DNA of 17,153 nucleotides from Acidobacteriota bacterium (lineage in GTDB: Bacteria; Acidobacteriota; Vicinamibacteria; Vicinamibacterales; CAVVIG01), in the NCBI GenBank assembly GCA_003222455.1, contig QHWF01000162.1, positions 1 to 17,153 on the forward strand, in the 5' to 3' direction. Position 1 is the stretch's first letter; every line of letters begins with the position of its first letter. Made by a program: the position numbers and the translations under genes. Positions 1-7,346 of the stretch are shown here, piece after piece. Under the pieces are notes generated by a model. The model did not search any database. It worked only from the letters and a program-made list of their open reading frames with translations, and was not told the DNA's origin.

Positions 1-59
1 TGAGCGCTGACGCCAGCTCGCTTTCAGCAGCGTTCTTGGCAGTTTGCCGCGTCTTTTGT

Positions 60-144
60 CACGAAGACCACGAAGACACGAACTCACGAAGAAGACCCTT
101 GAATTTCTTCTTCGTGAGTTCTTCGTGTCTTCGTGTCTTCGTGG
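60..144. repeat. Inverted array of CACGAAG-type units (family A)
   Basis: The left arm (60-97) repeats CACGAAGAC-like units. After a loop of about 7 nt, the right arm (105-144) repeats the complement (CTTCGTGT). The reverse complement of the right arm matches the left arm almost completely over about 30 bp, apart from a 2-nt gap, so the transcript could form a very long hairpin. The array lies 3' of the leftward MOSC gene, whose stop codon is at 190-192. A related array occurs at 16031-16113. Positions 1-59 show nothing I can assign. Confidence 0.85.
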
Positions 145-189
145 TTGCATTTATGCGTGGGGCGTCAATAATCCGCTTTCAATTGCGAA

Positions 190-1050
190 TTACTCGCCAC
201 TGACGACCACGCGATCGCCGCGGTGAATCGTCCCGCCTCGTACCACCGCCGCATACACGCCGACATTTGCCCGATTGTGCTGGACCGCCGTGCGAAGAAT
301 ACCAGTGTCGTTCGGGAGATCCCCTTGCGCCAGTGTAGTCATGACGCACCGGCCGCACGGTCCGGTGATCCGCAGACGGACGTCTTCGCCGATGGCGATT
401 GTCTGCCCGATCCAGGAATCTTCGACAAACGTCAGCTCGTCGCCGGCCGGTCTCACCACGATGTTCGGTCGAAATCGCGGCAGCTCGAAACGTCCCTGTG
501 GATAAAGGCTCCGGAGACGTCCGAGTGTCGTGGTCGTGAGCAGGTGGACAGTCGCGCAGTCGAAGAACGTTCCGGCGGGCAAGGCGAAGTCGGTGACGGT
601 TTCGCGGTGATCGAGCCCTTCGATGTCCGGCCAGTATTCTTCCGAGTGCGCCGTCGAGTCCTGAGCGGCACGTGAACCGCTGCCAAGCCGTTCGGTGGAC
701 ACCAGCGTGACCTCACGGCCGAGGGTCTGCGACAGGATCCGGTTGACGTTGCTCGTTTGATCGGTCAGGACGGAGCCGTTCGGAAGGGTGATGCGCACGG
801 CCGCCGCGGCGCTGCCGGCGGGCGACGCAGGACAGGAGGCGTGAAACGCAAAGAGATTGGGCCACTTTCGAGGGTTTTTCGCAGTCGCCATCTTGCCGTC
901 GGTGCTGTCCTGCAACGCCCATGCGCGATCGCCGGCCAACCCGCGCTCCGACAGGGCGACGCTCGCGAGCTCTTCGCCAATCATCGATTTGACGGGATAC
1001 CGCCAGAGCGAAACGACCGCACCGGCCTCCGTCTGCGTCGCGTCTGACAT
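190..1050 (-). CDS. MOSC domain-containing protein (MOSC_N + MOSC)
   Basis: This 286-residue protein belongs to the molybdenum-cofactor sulfurase C-terminal (MOSC) superfamily, related to YcbX and mARC proteins, which bind molybdenum cofactor or carry sulfur on a conserved cysteine. The N-terminal beta-barrel signature RYPVKS is at residues 17-22 and GDRAWALQD begins near 41. The MOSC core holds GPCGRCVMTT with Cys232 and Cys235; the second cysteine is at the usual family position. An upstream ATG at 1104 is open, but I chose 1050 because the protein then begins MSDATQ and GGAG lies 7 nt before it. No signal peptide is visible. It is a lone leftward gene with no cofactor-biosynthesis neighbour, so its substrate cannot be inferred. 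Family assignment is firm; the exact reaction is unknown. Confidence 0.88.
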   Translation of the reverse strand: MSDATQTEAGAVVSLWRYPVKSMIGEELASVALSERGLAGDRAWALQDSTDGKMATAKNPRKWPNLFAFHASCPASPAGSAAAAVRITLPNGSVLTDQTSNVNRILSQTLGREVTLVSTERLGSGSRAAQDSTAHSEEYWPDIEGLDHRETVTDFALPAGTFFDCATVHLLTTTTLGRLRSLYPQGRFELPRFRPNIVVRPAGDELTFVEDSWIGQTIAIGEDVRLRITGPCGRCVMTTLAQGDLPNDTGILRTAVQHNRANVGVYAAVVRGGTIHRGDRVVVSGE

Positions 1051-1161
1051 CGGCACGCTCCACGGTGACGCCACCGCAAGTGAATGGATCCCGGATGCTA
1101 TCACGGAGATTCCTGCGTGTCACAGCGGTCAACCTCGGAGCGTGTCTGAGAAATGAAAACT

Positions 1162-1246
1162 CCACCACGGAGGACACGGAGGACAGGAGGAAAAATCCTG
1201 TTAGTCTTCGGGATTTAACCTCCGCGTCCTCCGCGTCCTCAGTGGT
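1162..1246. repeat. Inverted array of CACGGAGGA units (family B)
   Basis: The left arm (1162-1190) repeats ACGGAGGAC-like 9-nt units. The right arm (1219-1246) repeats the complement, GTCCTCCGC. The arms are complementary over about 27 nt with a few mismatches. The unique centre is AT-richer and contains AGGA-AAAA-TCCT. It has the same left arm/centre/right arm plan as the 7-nt arrays, but with a 9-nt unit. Confidence 0.8.
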
Positions 1247-1286
1247 AATCACTAGAACTCGCGGAGCACGCAGAGAAACCCGGGCG

Positions 1287-1373
1287 CTTAGACATCTTCT
1301 AAAGCCGATGTCTGTGCGATTGAGACAAGTGTTCGGCTTTAGAAGCTGTCTTAGTTGCGGCCCGAAGGGCCGC
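1287..1373. repeat. Branched inverted repeat plus GC hairpin upstream of gdhA
   Basis: Positions 1287-1308 and 1333-1354 are inverted copies of 22 nt with two mismatches, including a perfect 13-nt core (CTTCTAAAGCCGA). The loop between them contains a smaller TGTCT/AGACA stem. Immediately downstream, 1357-1373 is a perfect 7-bp GC hairpin (GCGGCCC-GAA-GGGCCGC) without a following T run. The whole block could fold into a branched RNA or DNA structure. It may be a REP-like element or part of a gdhA leader; the sequence alone cannot decide. Confidence 0.7.
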
Positions 1374-1376
1374 CTT

Positions 1377-1444
1377 GTAACGAAGATTCGCTCGCTCTGC
1401 CGAGGCTCGGTTTTACTCGGCGGCTTGAGGCGAAGCTTCGTTAC
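1377..1444. repeat. Long imperfect hairpin upstream of gdhA
   Basis: GTAACGAAG at 1377-1385 is perfectly repeated in inverse as CTTCGTTAC at 1436-1444. The complementarity continues inward imperfectly to about 1403 and 1417. The hairpin ends about 84 nt before the proposed gdhA start, so it could affect gdhA transcription or mRNA stability. Equally it could be a dispersed palindromic repeat. Confidence 0.7.
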
Positions 1445-1527
1445 TGTTCTGCGTGTTCGGCGTTGATCCTCGATCCGTCGACCGGCATAGAATGGCCAGG
1501 GCGATTGCCAACGAGCTGGAGCGCGCC

Positions 1528-2895
1528 GTGACGACATCAGCGTTTGTTCGCGACCTCATGGCCGAGGTCAAGGCGAAGAATCCCGCGGAACCCGAGTTTC
1601 ATCAAGCGGTGCAGGAAGTCGTGGAGTCGCTCGATCTCGTGCTGGAGCGGCGCCCCGAATATCGCAGCGCCCGCATCCTCGAACGGATGGTCGAGCCCGA
1701 GCGCGTGCTGATGTTCCGGGTGCCCTGGCAGGACGATCAGGGCCGCGTCCAGATCAATCGCGGCTTCCGCATCGAGATGAACAGTTCGATCGGCCCCTAC
1801 AAGGGCGGCCTGCGGTTTCACGCGTCGGTGAACCTCGGCATCCTCAAGTTCCTGGCGTTCGAGCAGGTGCTGAAGAACTCGTTGACGACATTGCCGATGG
1901 GCGGCGCCAAGGGCGGATCCGAATTCGATCCGAAGGGCAAGAGCGACAACGAAGTGATGCGGTTCTGTCAGAGTTTCATGACCGAGCTGTACCGCCACAT
2001 CGGGCCGAACACCGACGTGCCGGCGGGCGACATCGGCGTCGGTGGCCGCGAGATCGGATTCCTGTTCGGCCAGTACAAGCGTCTGCGCAACGAATTCACC
2101 GGCGTCCTCACGGGCAAAGGCCTGCATTGGGGCGGCTCGTTGATTCGGCCCGAGGCAACCGGCTACGGCGCGGTGTATTTTGCGTCGGAGATGCTCGCCA
2201 CGCGCGGCCAGACGCTCGAGGGGAAAGTATGCCTGGTGTCGGGCAGCGGCAACGTGGCGCAGTACACGGTCGAAAAACTGCTGCAGCTGGGCGCCCGGCC
2301 GGTGACCCTGTCCGATTCCGACGGCTTCATCTACGACGAGGCGGGCATCACACCAGAGAAGCTGGCGTTCGTGATGACGCTGAAGAACGTCCGGCGCGGG
2401 CGGATTCGCGAGTACGCCGATCGGTTCAAGGGCGTCGTGTTCACGCCGGCCGATCCGCGTGCCGATCACAATCCGCTCTGGGATCGGCCGGCGCAGTGCG
2501 CGTTCCCCAGCGCCACGCAGAACGAGGTGAATGCAACGGATGCGGCGAACCTTCTGCGCAACGGCGTGTTCGTCGTCTCCGAGGGCGCCAACATGCCGAC
2601 GGTGCTGGACGGCGTCCGCCAGTTCCTGGACGCGAAGATCCTCTACGGGCCGGCCAAGGCGGCCAACGCCGGCGGCGTGGCCACGTCGGGCCTCGAGATG
2701 TCGCAGAACAGCATGCGGCTGACGTGGACGCGCGAGGAGGTGGACGATCGCCTGCACAAGATCATGAGGGCGATTCACGCCAATTGCCGTGAAACGGCTG
2801 AGACGTTCGGCACACCCGGCAACTACGTCCACGGCGCGAACATCGGCGGTTTTCTGAAGGTGGCCGACGCGATGATGGATCAGGGGCTGGTGTGA
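1528..2895 (+). CDS. gdhA: NADP-specific glutamate dehydrogenase (hexameric, GdhA type)
   Basis: The enzyme reductively aminates 2-oxoglutarate to glutamate, normally using NADPH, in the cytoplasm. Over its full length the sequence resembles Escherichia coli GdhA: IGPYKGGLRFH, PMGGAKGGSEFDPKG, TDVPAGDIGVGGRE, the Rossmann loop VSGSGNVAQY, and a conserved end, NYVHGANIGGF. I chose the GTG at 1528 (455 residues). GGAG lies 6 nt upstream, and this start puts the substrate-site lysine at residue 92 and the catalytic lysine at 128, the same numbering as in the E. coli enzyme. ATG at 1492 and GTG at 1453 are in-frame alternatives. The gene follows a strongly structured non-coding stretch, and a 7-nt array begins 7 nt after its stop. 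A second, different glutamate dehydrogenase lies about 3 kb downstream on the other strand. Confidence 0.95.
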   Translation: MTTSAFVRDLMAEVKAKNPAEPEFHQAVQEVVESLDLVLERRPEYRSARILERMVEPERVLMFRVPWQDDQGRVQINRGFRIEMNSSIGPYKGGLRFHASVNLGILKFLAFEQVLKNSLTTLPMGGAKGGSEFDPKGKSDNEVMRFCQSFMTELYRHIGPNTDVPAGDIGVGGREIGFLFGQYKRLRNEFTGVLTGKGLHWGGSLIRPEATGYGAVYFASEMLATRGQTLEGKVCLVSGSGNVAQYTVEKLLQLGARPVTLSDSDGFIYDEAGITPEKLAFVMTLKNVRRGRIREYADRFKGVVFTPADPRADHNPLWDRPAQCAFPSATQNEVNATDAANLLRNGVFVVSEGANMPTVLDGVRQFLDAKILYGPAKAANAGGVATSGLEMSQNSMRLTWTREEVDDRLHKIMRAIHANCRETAETFGTPGNYVHGANIGGFLKVADAMMDQGLV

Positions 2896-2901
2896 AAGCG
2901 G

Positions 2902-3013
2902 CAATTCGGAATTTGGAATTCGGAATTTGGAATGCGTTCACAAATTCGAAATTTGGTGCGCGTCCTCAAATGCGCTCACGAATTCCGAATTCCGAATTCC
3001 GAATTCCAAATTG
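2902..3013. repeat. Inverted heptamer array, GAATTCC/GGAATTT units (family C)
   Basis: The left arm (2902-2936) repeats GGAATTT and GGAATTC with a 7-nt period. The centre (about 2937-2979) is mostly unique. The right arm (2980-3013) repeats GAATTCC. The ends are complementary: the element starts CAATTCGG and ends CCAAATTG. It starts 7 nt after the gdhA stop and ends 12 nt before the next gene, so it fills the gap. A sister element lies at 9517-9601. The array creates a false in-frame extension of the downstream gene back to 2927. Confidence 0.88.
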
Positions 3014-3025
3014 CTGAGCGCGCCG

Positions 3026-5948
3026 ATGAAACTCCCGCGCTTCTCCGATCTGGCCAGATTTCGGGTTCACGAGATCCTGGTCGTCTCCAGCCTGTACGAT
3101 TCGTTCATCCTGGCCGAGGACGGTGAGCTGCACGAGGTCATCCTCAAGGAGTTCCTCGACCTGAACGTCCGGCACACGCCGGGCATCACACACGTATCCA
3201 CGGCCGACGAGGCCGTCGCGCTCGCCGCCGACCCGGGACGCTACAACCTCATCATCGCGTCGAGCTACCTGGGCGACATGTCGGCGCGGGCCCTCGCCGA
3301 CCGCATGCGCCAGGCGGGCATCGACACCCCCGTCGTCGTCCTCGCCTACGACGTGCGTGAAGTCGCGCAGCTGCTCGAGCCACGCGGGCCGTCGCCACTC
3401 GATCGCGTGTTCCTGTGGCAGGGCGACGTCCGTCTGGTCCCCGCTATCGTCAAGTACATCGAGGACCGGCGGAATGTCGTGCACGATACGGGCCAGTTCG
3501 GTGTGCAGGCCATTCTGGTCATCGAAGACAACGTCCGCTACTACTCGTCGTTCCTGCCGACCATTTACGCCGAGCTGATGCACCACGCCCACAGCCTGGT
3601 GCCGGAGGGCGTGAATCTCTCGCACAAGCTGATGCGGATGCAGGCGCAGCCGAAGATCCTGCTGTGCGGGTCGTACGAGGAGGCCTGGCAGTACTTCGTC
3701 GATTACGAAGAGCACATTCTGGGCGTGATTTCTGACATCGAATTTCCCCGTGACGGGCAGATTGCCCGCGATGCCGGTCTCGATTTCGCGCAGCGTGTCC
3801 GTATGCGCCAGCCCGACGTGCCGGTGATGCTGCAATCGAGCCGCGTCGAGAACCAGGCGCTGGCGCGCTCCGTCGGCGCGGCCTTTCTCGTCAAGAACTC
3901 GCCGACGCTGCTGCAGCAGCTGCGTCGCTTCATGGTGGAGCATCTCGGGTTCGGCGATTTCGTCTTCCGCATGCCGGATGGCCGCGAGGTCGGCCGCGCG
4001 CGCGACCTCCGTGAGCTGGAAGACCGCCTCGCCACGCTGCCGGCCGAGAGCGTCGCCTATCACGCGGAGCGCAATCATTTTTCGCGGTGGTTCAAGGCGC
4101 GAACCGAGTTCGCGCTCGCGCACGAGCTGCGGCCGCGCAAGATTTCCGACTTCGACACGGTCGAGGACCTCCGCCTCGAGGTGCTGCGCGCGATCCGCGA
4201 CTACCGCGAGCAGACCCAGCGCGGCGTCATCGTCGACTTCGATCGATCGACGTTCAGTCCGGCGACGCCATTCTGCCGCATTGGCAGCGGATCGCTCGGC
4301 GGCAAGGCGCGGGGCCTGGCCTTCGTCGACCTCCTGCTCAGCGGGTCGCGGATGTCGGAGCGATTTCGCGACGTCCGCGTCGCCGTGCCGCCGGCCGTGG
4401 TGCTCGGGACCGACGTCTTCGACGACTTTCTCGAGCGCAATCAGCTCCGCGGCTTCGCGCTCGACAGCAGCCATTCCCACGAGATCGAGGATCGCTTCGT
4501 CGGAGCGGAGGTCTCGGCCGAGGTCTCGCGCGATCTGGCGGCGCTGCTGGCGATCGTCCACCATCCGCTGGCGGTCCGGTCGTCGAGCCTGCTCGAAGAT
4601 TCGCAGTATCAGCCGTTCGCAGGCATTTACGACACCTTCATGCTGCCGAACGATCACCCGCGCATGGACGTGCGCCTGCGCCAGCTGCTGACCGCCATCA
4701 AGCGTGTCTATGCGTCGACGTTCAGCCCTGCCGCGAAGCGCTATTTTCTGGGAGGACCGTATCGGCTCGAGGAAGAAAAAATGGCGGTGGTGCTCCAGCG
4801 CATTGTCGGCGGCGCGCGCGGCTCGCGGTTCTATCCGAGCTTCGCCGGCGTCGCGCGGTCCCACAATTTCTACCCGCTGCCACCGATGCAGTCCGAAGAC
4901 GGGATCGCGGCGGTTGCACTTGGCCTTGGTGAGACCGCGATATCCGCGGCACATCGTCCAGTTTTCGTCGGTCTCGGACACGCTCTTGAACGCCCAACGT
5001 GAGTTTCGCGCGCTCGAGCTGGGGCGGACCGATAGCGTCGGCCGCTTTTCGCCGGCGCGGTTCGATCTCGCGGCGGCGGAGGAGGACGGCACGCTGGCGT
5101 CCGTCGGCTCGACGTATTCGCCCGAAAACGACGTCGTGTACGACGGCATTTCGCGCGCAGGCGTGAGGCTCGTGACGTTCGCGCCCGTGCTGAAACATGG
5201 TCTGTTCCCGCTGGCCGAAATCGTGGAGGCGTTGCTCGAAATCGGCGTGGAGGGGACGAGCGGACCGGTCGAGATCGAATTCGCAGTGAACTGTCCGCCG
5301 CGTGAGACGGCCGAATTCGGCGTGCTGCAACTGCGTCCGCTCGGCCGCATCCGGTACGGACCCGAGCCGGACCTTCCGCCTGCCGCGCGCGACTGTCTCG
5401 TCTGCGAGAGCTCCAGCGTCCTCGGCCACGGAATGGTCGACGACATCCGGGATGCCATCGTCGTCGACCCGCACCGGTTCGATCGCGCCAGAACGCGCGA
5501 CATCGCACAGGCCGTGGCGCGGTTCAACGCCGAACTGTCGGCGGCGCGCCGGCCGTACCTGCTGCTCGGCGCAGGCCGGTGGGGCTCGGCGGATCCGCTG
5601 CTCGGCGTTCCGGTGACGTGGGATCAGATTGCCGGCGCCCGCGCGATTGTCGAAGCGGGTTTCGCCGATTTCAAGGTGACGCCGTCACAGGGCAGCCATT
5701 TCTTTCAGAACCTCGCGGCCGGCAACATCGGATACTTCACGGTCAATCCGGACACCGGTGATGGGTTCGTCGACTGGGAGTGGCTGGCGATGCAGCCGGC
5801 GGCCGATGAAACGGAGCTCGTGCGTCACCTCCGGTTCGACGCGCCGCTCGTAGTGATGATCAATGGCAAGTCGCACACCGGACGGGTGATGAAACCTTCA
5901 ACTGTCAACTCTCAAGTCTCAACTGTCACTCTCAAAAGTGAGCCTTGA
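3026..5948 (+). pseudogene. Two-receiver + PEP/pyruvate-binding domain protein, broken by a frame-shifting deletion
   Basis: The intact protein would be about 985 residues. Residues 10-110 resemble a receiver domain, but serines (79/80) stand where the phospho-acceptor aspartate is expected. Residues about 190-310 form a second receiver-like domain that keeps an aspartate (Asp237, VISDIE). From about residue 425 comes a PEP synthase/PPDK N-terminal-type ATP-grasp region: GGKARGL, then VRSSSLLED with Arg518 and FAGIYDTF. Near 4933 the frame reads ALGLGE and runs to a false stop at 5002. The proper continuation, PRYPRHIVQFSS, lies in another frame from 4935 to 5948. From memory of the family, about 12 residues (usually ETVV-GG...LRF) are missing at the join, so this looks like a deletion of roughly 35-40 nt. 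The far end keeps LLLGAGRWGSADPLLGVPVTW, and the last residues are read from the 5898-5982 array. The natural role is unknown; an assembly error is possible. Confidence 0.82.
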
Positions 5949-5982
5949 GCCTTGAGCCTTGAGCCTTGAGCCTTGAACCTTG
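5898..5982. repeat. Inverted heptamer array, TCAACTC / TGAGCCT units (family D)
   Basis: The left arm (5898-5935) has degenerate heptads TCAACTG, TCAACTC and TCAAGTC. The right arm has five perfect tandem TGAGCCT copies (5939-5973) followed by TGAACCT. The arms are only partly complementary (CTCAA against TTGAG). The array sits between convergent genes. It encodes the last residues of the preceding reading frame and ends about 5 nt before the stop codon of the leftward glutamate dehydrogenase. A sister element is at 15110-15203. Confidence 0.9.
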
Positions 5983-5986
5983 TTCA

Positions 5987-7279
5987 TCAGGCATACATCC
6001 CGCGCATCTTGGTGACCGTGGCGACGCGGTTGATCGCAACGACGTAGGCCGCCGTGCGCATGTCGACGGTGTACTTCAACGCCGTCTGCAGCACGTCGTC
6101 GAACGCTTCGCACATCTTGAGCTCGAGCCGTTCGTTGACCTCCTTCTCGGACCAGAAGTAGCCATACCGGTCCTGCACCCACTCGAAATAGGACGTCGTG
6201 ACGCCGCTGCTGTTGGCCAGGATATCCGGCACGATGAAGACGCCGCGATCGTGCAGGTGGCGGTGGGCGTCGGGCGTCGTGGGGCCGTTTGCGCCTTCGA
6301 TGATGATGCGGGCCTTGATGACGGAGGCGTTGGCCATCGTGATTTGATTTTCGAGGGCGGCCGGGATCAGGACGTCGACGTCGAGGCTGAACAGCCGGTC
6401 GTGCGAGAGCGGGTCGCCGCCGCTGAAACCGTCCACCGTTCGGTGCTGCTGCACGTGCGCCAGCAGCTTGGCAATGTCGATCCCGCTGTCGTTGTAGACG
6501 CCGCCTTTCCAGTCGGTCACGGCGACGATACGCGCGCCCTGCCGCGCCAGCAGCTCTGCGGACACGGATCCGACGTTGCCGAAGCCCTGCACCGCCACGC
6601 GTGCGCTGGTGACATCGATCCCGACGTGCCGCGCCGCCTCACGCGTCGCGATCATCACGCCGCGCCCCGTCGCCTCGCGACGGCCCATCGACCCACCCAG
6701 CTCCACCGGCTTCCCGGTGACCACCGAGGTCGTGGTGTGCCCGACGTGCATTGAATAGGTGTCCATCACCCACGCCATGATCTGTTCGTTCGTGTTGACG
6801 TCGGGCGCCGGGACGTCCTTTTCGGGACCGATGGCATCGACGATCTCGGCGATGTACCGGCGCGTGAGCGCTTCGAGCTCACGCTTCGACATCTTCCCGG
6901 GATCGCAGATGATGCCGCCTTTTCCGCCGCCGAATGGAATGTGGGCGACAGCGCACTTCCACGTCATCCACGCGGCAAGCGCCGTGATCTCGTCGAGGTT
7001 GACGTCCGGGTGATAGCGGATGCCGCCTTTCGCAGGCCCGAGCGTGATGTTGTACTGGACCCGGAACCCGGTGAACACCTCGATCTCGCCGTTGTCCATC
7101 TGCACCGGGCATGACACGACGATTTGCCGTTTCGGGTTCGTGAGAATCTTCCAGACTCCCGGGTCGAGCTTCAGCAGGCGGGCTGCGACGTTGAACTCCT
7201 CGAGCATCGCTCCAAACGTCGATCCGTGGCCCGGCAATTCGTCACCGCGCGGTATCGCGACTTCGGTACGCGTGGCCAT
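5987..7279 (-). CDS. Glu/Leu/Phe/Val-family glutamate dehydrogenase (NAD or dual-specificity type)
   Basis: This 430-residue cytoplasmic enzyme most likely interconverts glutamate with 2-oxoglutarate and ammonia. Visible motifs are GPAKGGIRYHPDVN (Lys84), the catalytic PFGGGKGG (Lys120), PAPDVNT (Asp160), the nucleotide-binding GFGNVG (232-237) and IIEGANGPTTPDA (327-338). ANSSGVTTSYFEWVQ near 355-369 is typical of the bacterial/archaeal GudB-like branch and differs clearly from the NADP-type GdhA at 1528-2895. VTDWKGG after the Rossmann strand supplies an Asp that could favour NAD, but cofactor choice is an inference. I see no ribosome-binding site. The start is close to a candidate promoter, suggesting a very short or absent leader. 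It is divergent from the acyl-CoA mutase gene with 67 bp between the starts. Confidence 0.93.
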   Translation of the reverse strand: MATRTEVAIPRGDELPGHGSTFGAMLEEFNVAARLLKLDPGVWKILTNPKRQIVVSCPVQMDNGEIEVFTGFRVQYNITLGPAKGGIRYHPDVNLDEITALAAWMTWKCAVAHIPFGGGKGGIICDPGKMSKRELEALTRRYIAEIVDAIGPEKDVPAPDVNTNEQIMAWVMDTYSMHVGHTTTSVVTGKPVELGGSMGRREATGRGVMIATREAARHVGIDVTSARVAVQGFGNVGSVSAELLARQGARIVAVTDWKGGVYNDSGIDIAKLLAHVQQHRTVDGFSGGDPLSHDRLFSLDVDVLIPAALENQITMANASVIKARIIIEGANGPTTPDAHRHLHDRGVFIVPDILANSSGVTTSYFEWVQDRYGYFWSEKEVNERLELKMCEAFDDVLQTALKYTVDMRTAAYVVAINRVATVTKMRGMYA

Positions 7280-7288
7280 CAGCCGGCC

Positions 7289-7318
7289 AGCGTACCGTCA
7301 GGACTTTGAGCAAGTCAA
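7289..7318 (-). promoter_or_regulatory. Candidate sigma-70 promoter for the leftward glutamate dehydrogenase
   Basis: Read on the minus strand, TTGACT (plus positions 7313-7318) is followed after 18 bp by TACGCT (7289-7294). The -10-like box ends 9 nt before the ATG at 7279, so the predicted transcript would have almost no leader. There is no Shine-Dalgarno sequence. This is by inspection only. Confidence 0.4.
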
Positions 7319-7332
7319 CTGAACCCATTCGC

Positions 7333-7338
7333 TATAAT
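7333..7338 (+). promoter_or_regulatory. Candidate -10 box of the acyl-CoA mutase operon
   Basis: A perfect TATAAT ends 8 nt before the ATG at 7347. The expected transcription start would fall within a few bases of the start codon, implying a leaderless or near-leaderless mRNA. GAGG lies only 3 nt from the ATG, too close for a normal ribosome site. The best -35-like sequence, TTGAGC at 7306-7311, has a long 21-bp spacer, so the -35 is uncertain. Confidence 0.45.
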
Positions 7339-7346
7339 CGAGGTGT

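Larger units (their letters stand above)
1051..1527. other. 477-bp gene-free region between divergent MOSC and gdhA genes
   Basis: I find no credible gene here. The region holds an inverted GGA-rich array (1162-1246), a stretch resembling a single array arm (about 1256-1280), and two consecutive strong inverted-repeat blocks (1287-1373 and 1377-1444) just before gdhA. Open frames crossing it, such as 1065-1466 on the plus strand, only translate these repeats. No clear sigma-70 promoter was recognised. Confidence 0.7.

Noticed and set aside
713..1537. 274-codon minus-strand frame across the MOSC-gdhA gap
   Set aside because: Much of it translates the GGA-rich array and stem-loop block, and the rest overlaps the MOSC gene in another frame.
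1537..2904. 455-codon minus-strand frame opposite gdhA
   Set aside because: It mirrors gdhA almost exactly and has no recognisable motif; antisense shadow.
2927..3025. In-frame upstream extension of the PEP-binding gene
   Set aside because: The extra 33 residues are translation of the GAATTCC array; the family-like sequence starts at the ATG at 3026.
2966..5527. 853-codon open frame on the minus strand opposite the PEP-binding gene
   Set aside because: The plus strand encodes recognisable domains over the same span. The minus frame is Arg/His/Asp-rich with no family motif and begins within the EcoRI-like repeat array. Long antisense frames are common in high-GC genes.
5898..5982. Rho-independent terminator between convergent genes
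   Set aside because: The arms are only partly complementary and no T run follows on either strand, so I describe it as a repeat array; a termination role is left as a hypothesis.
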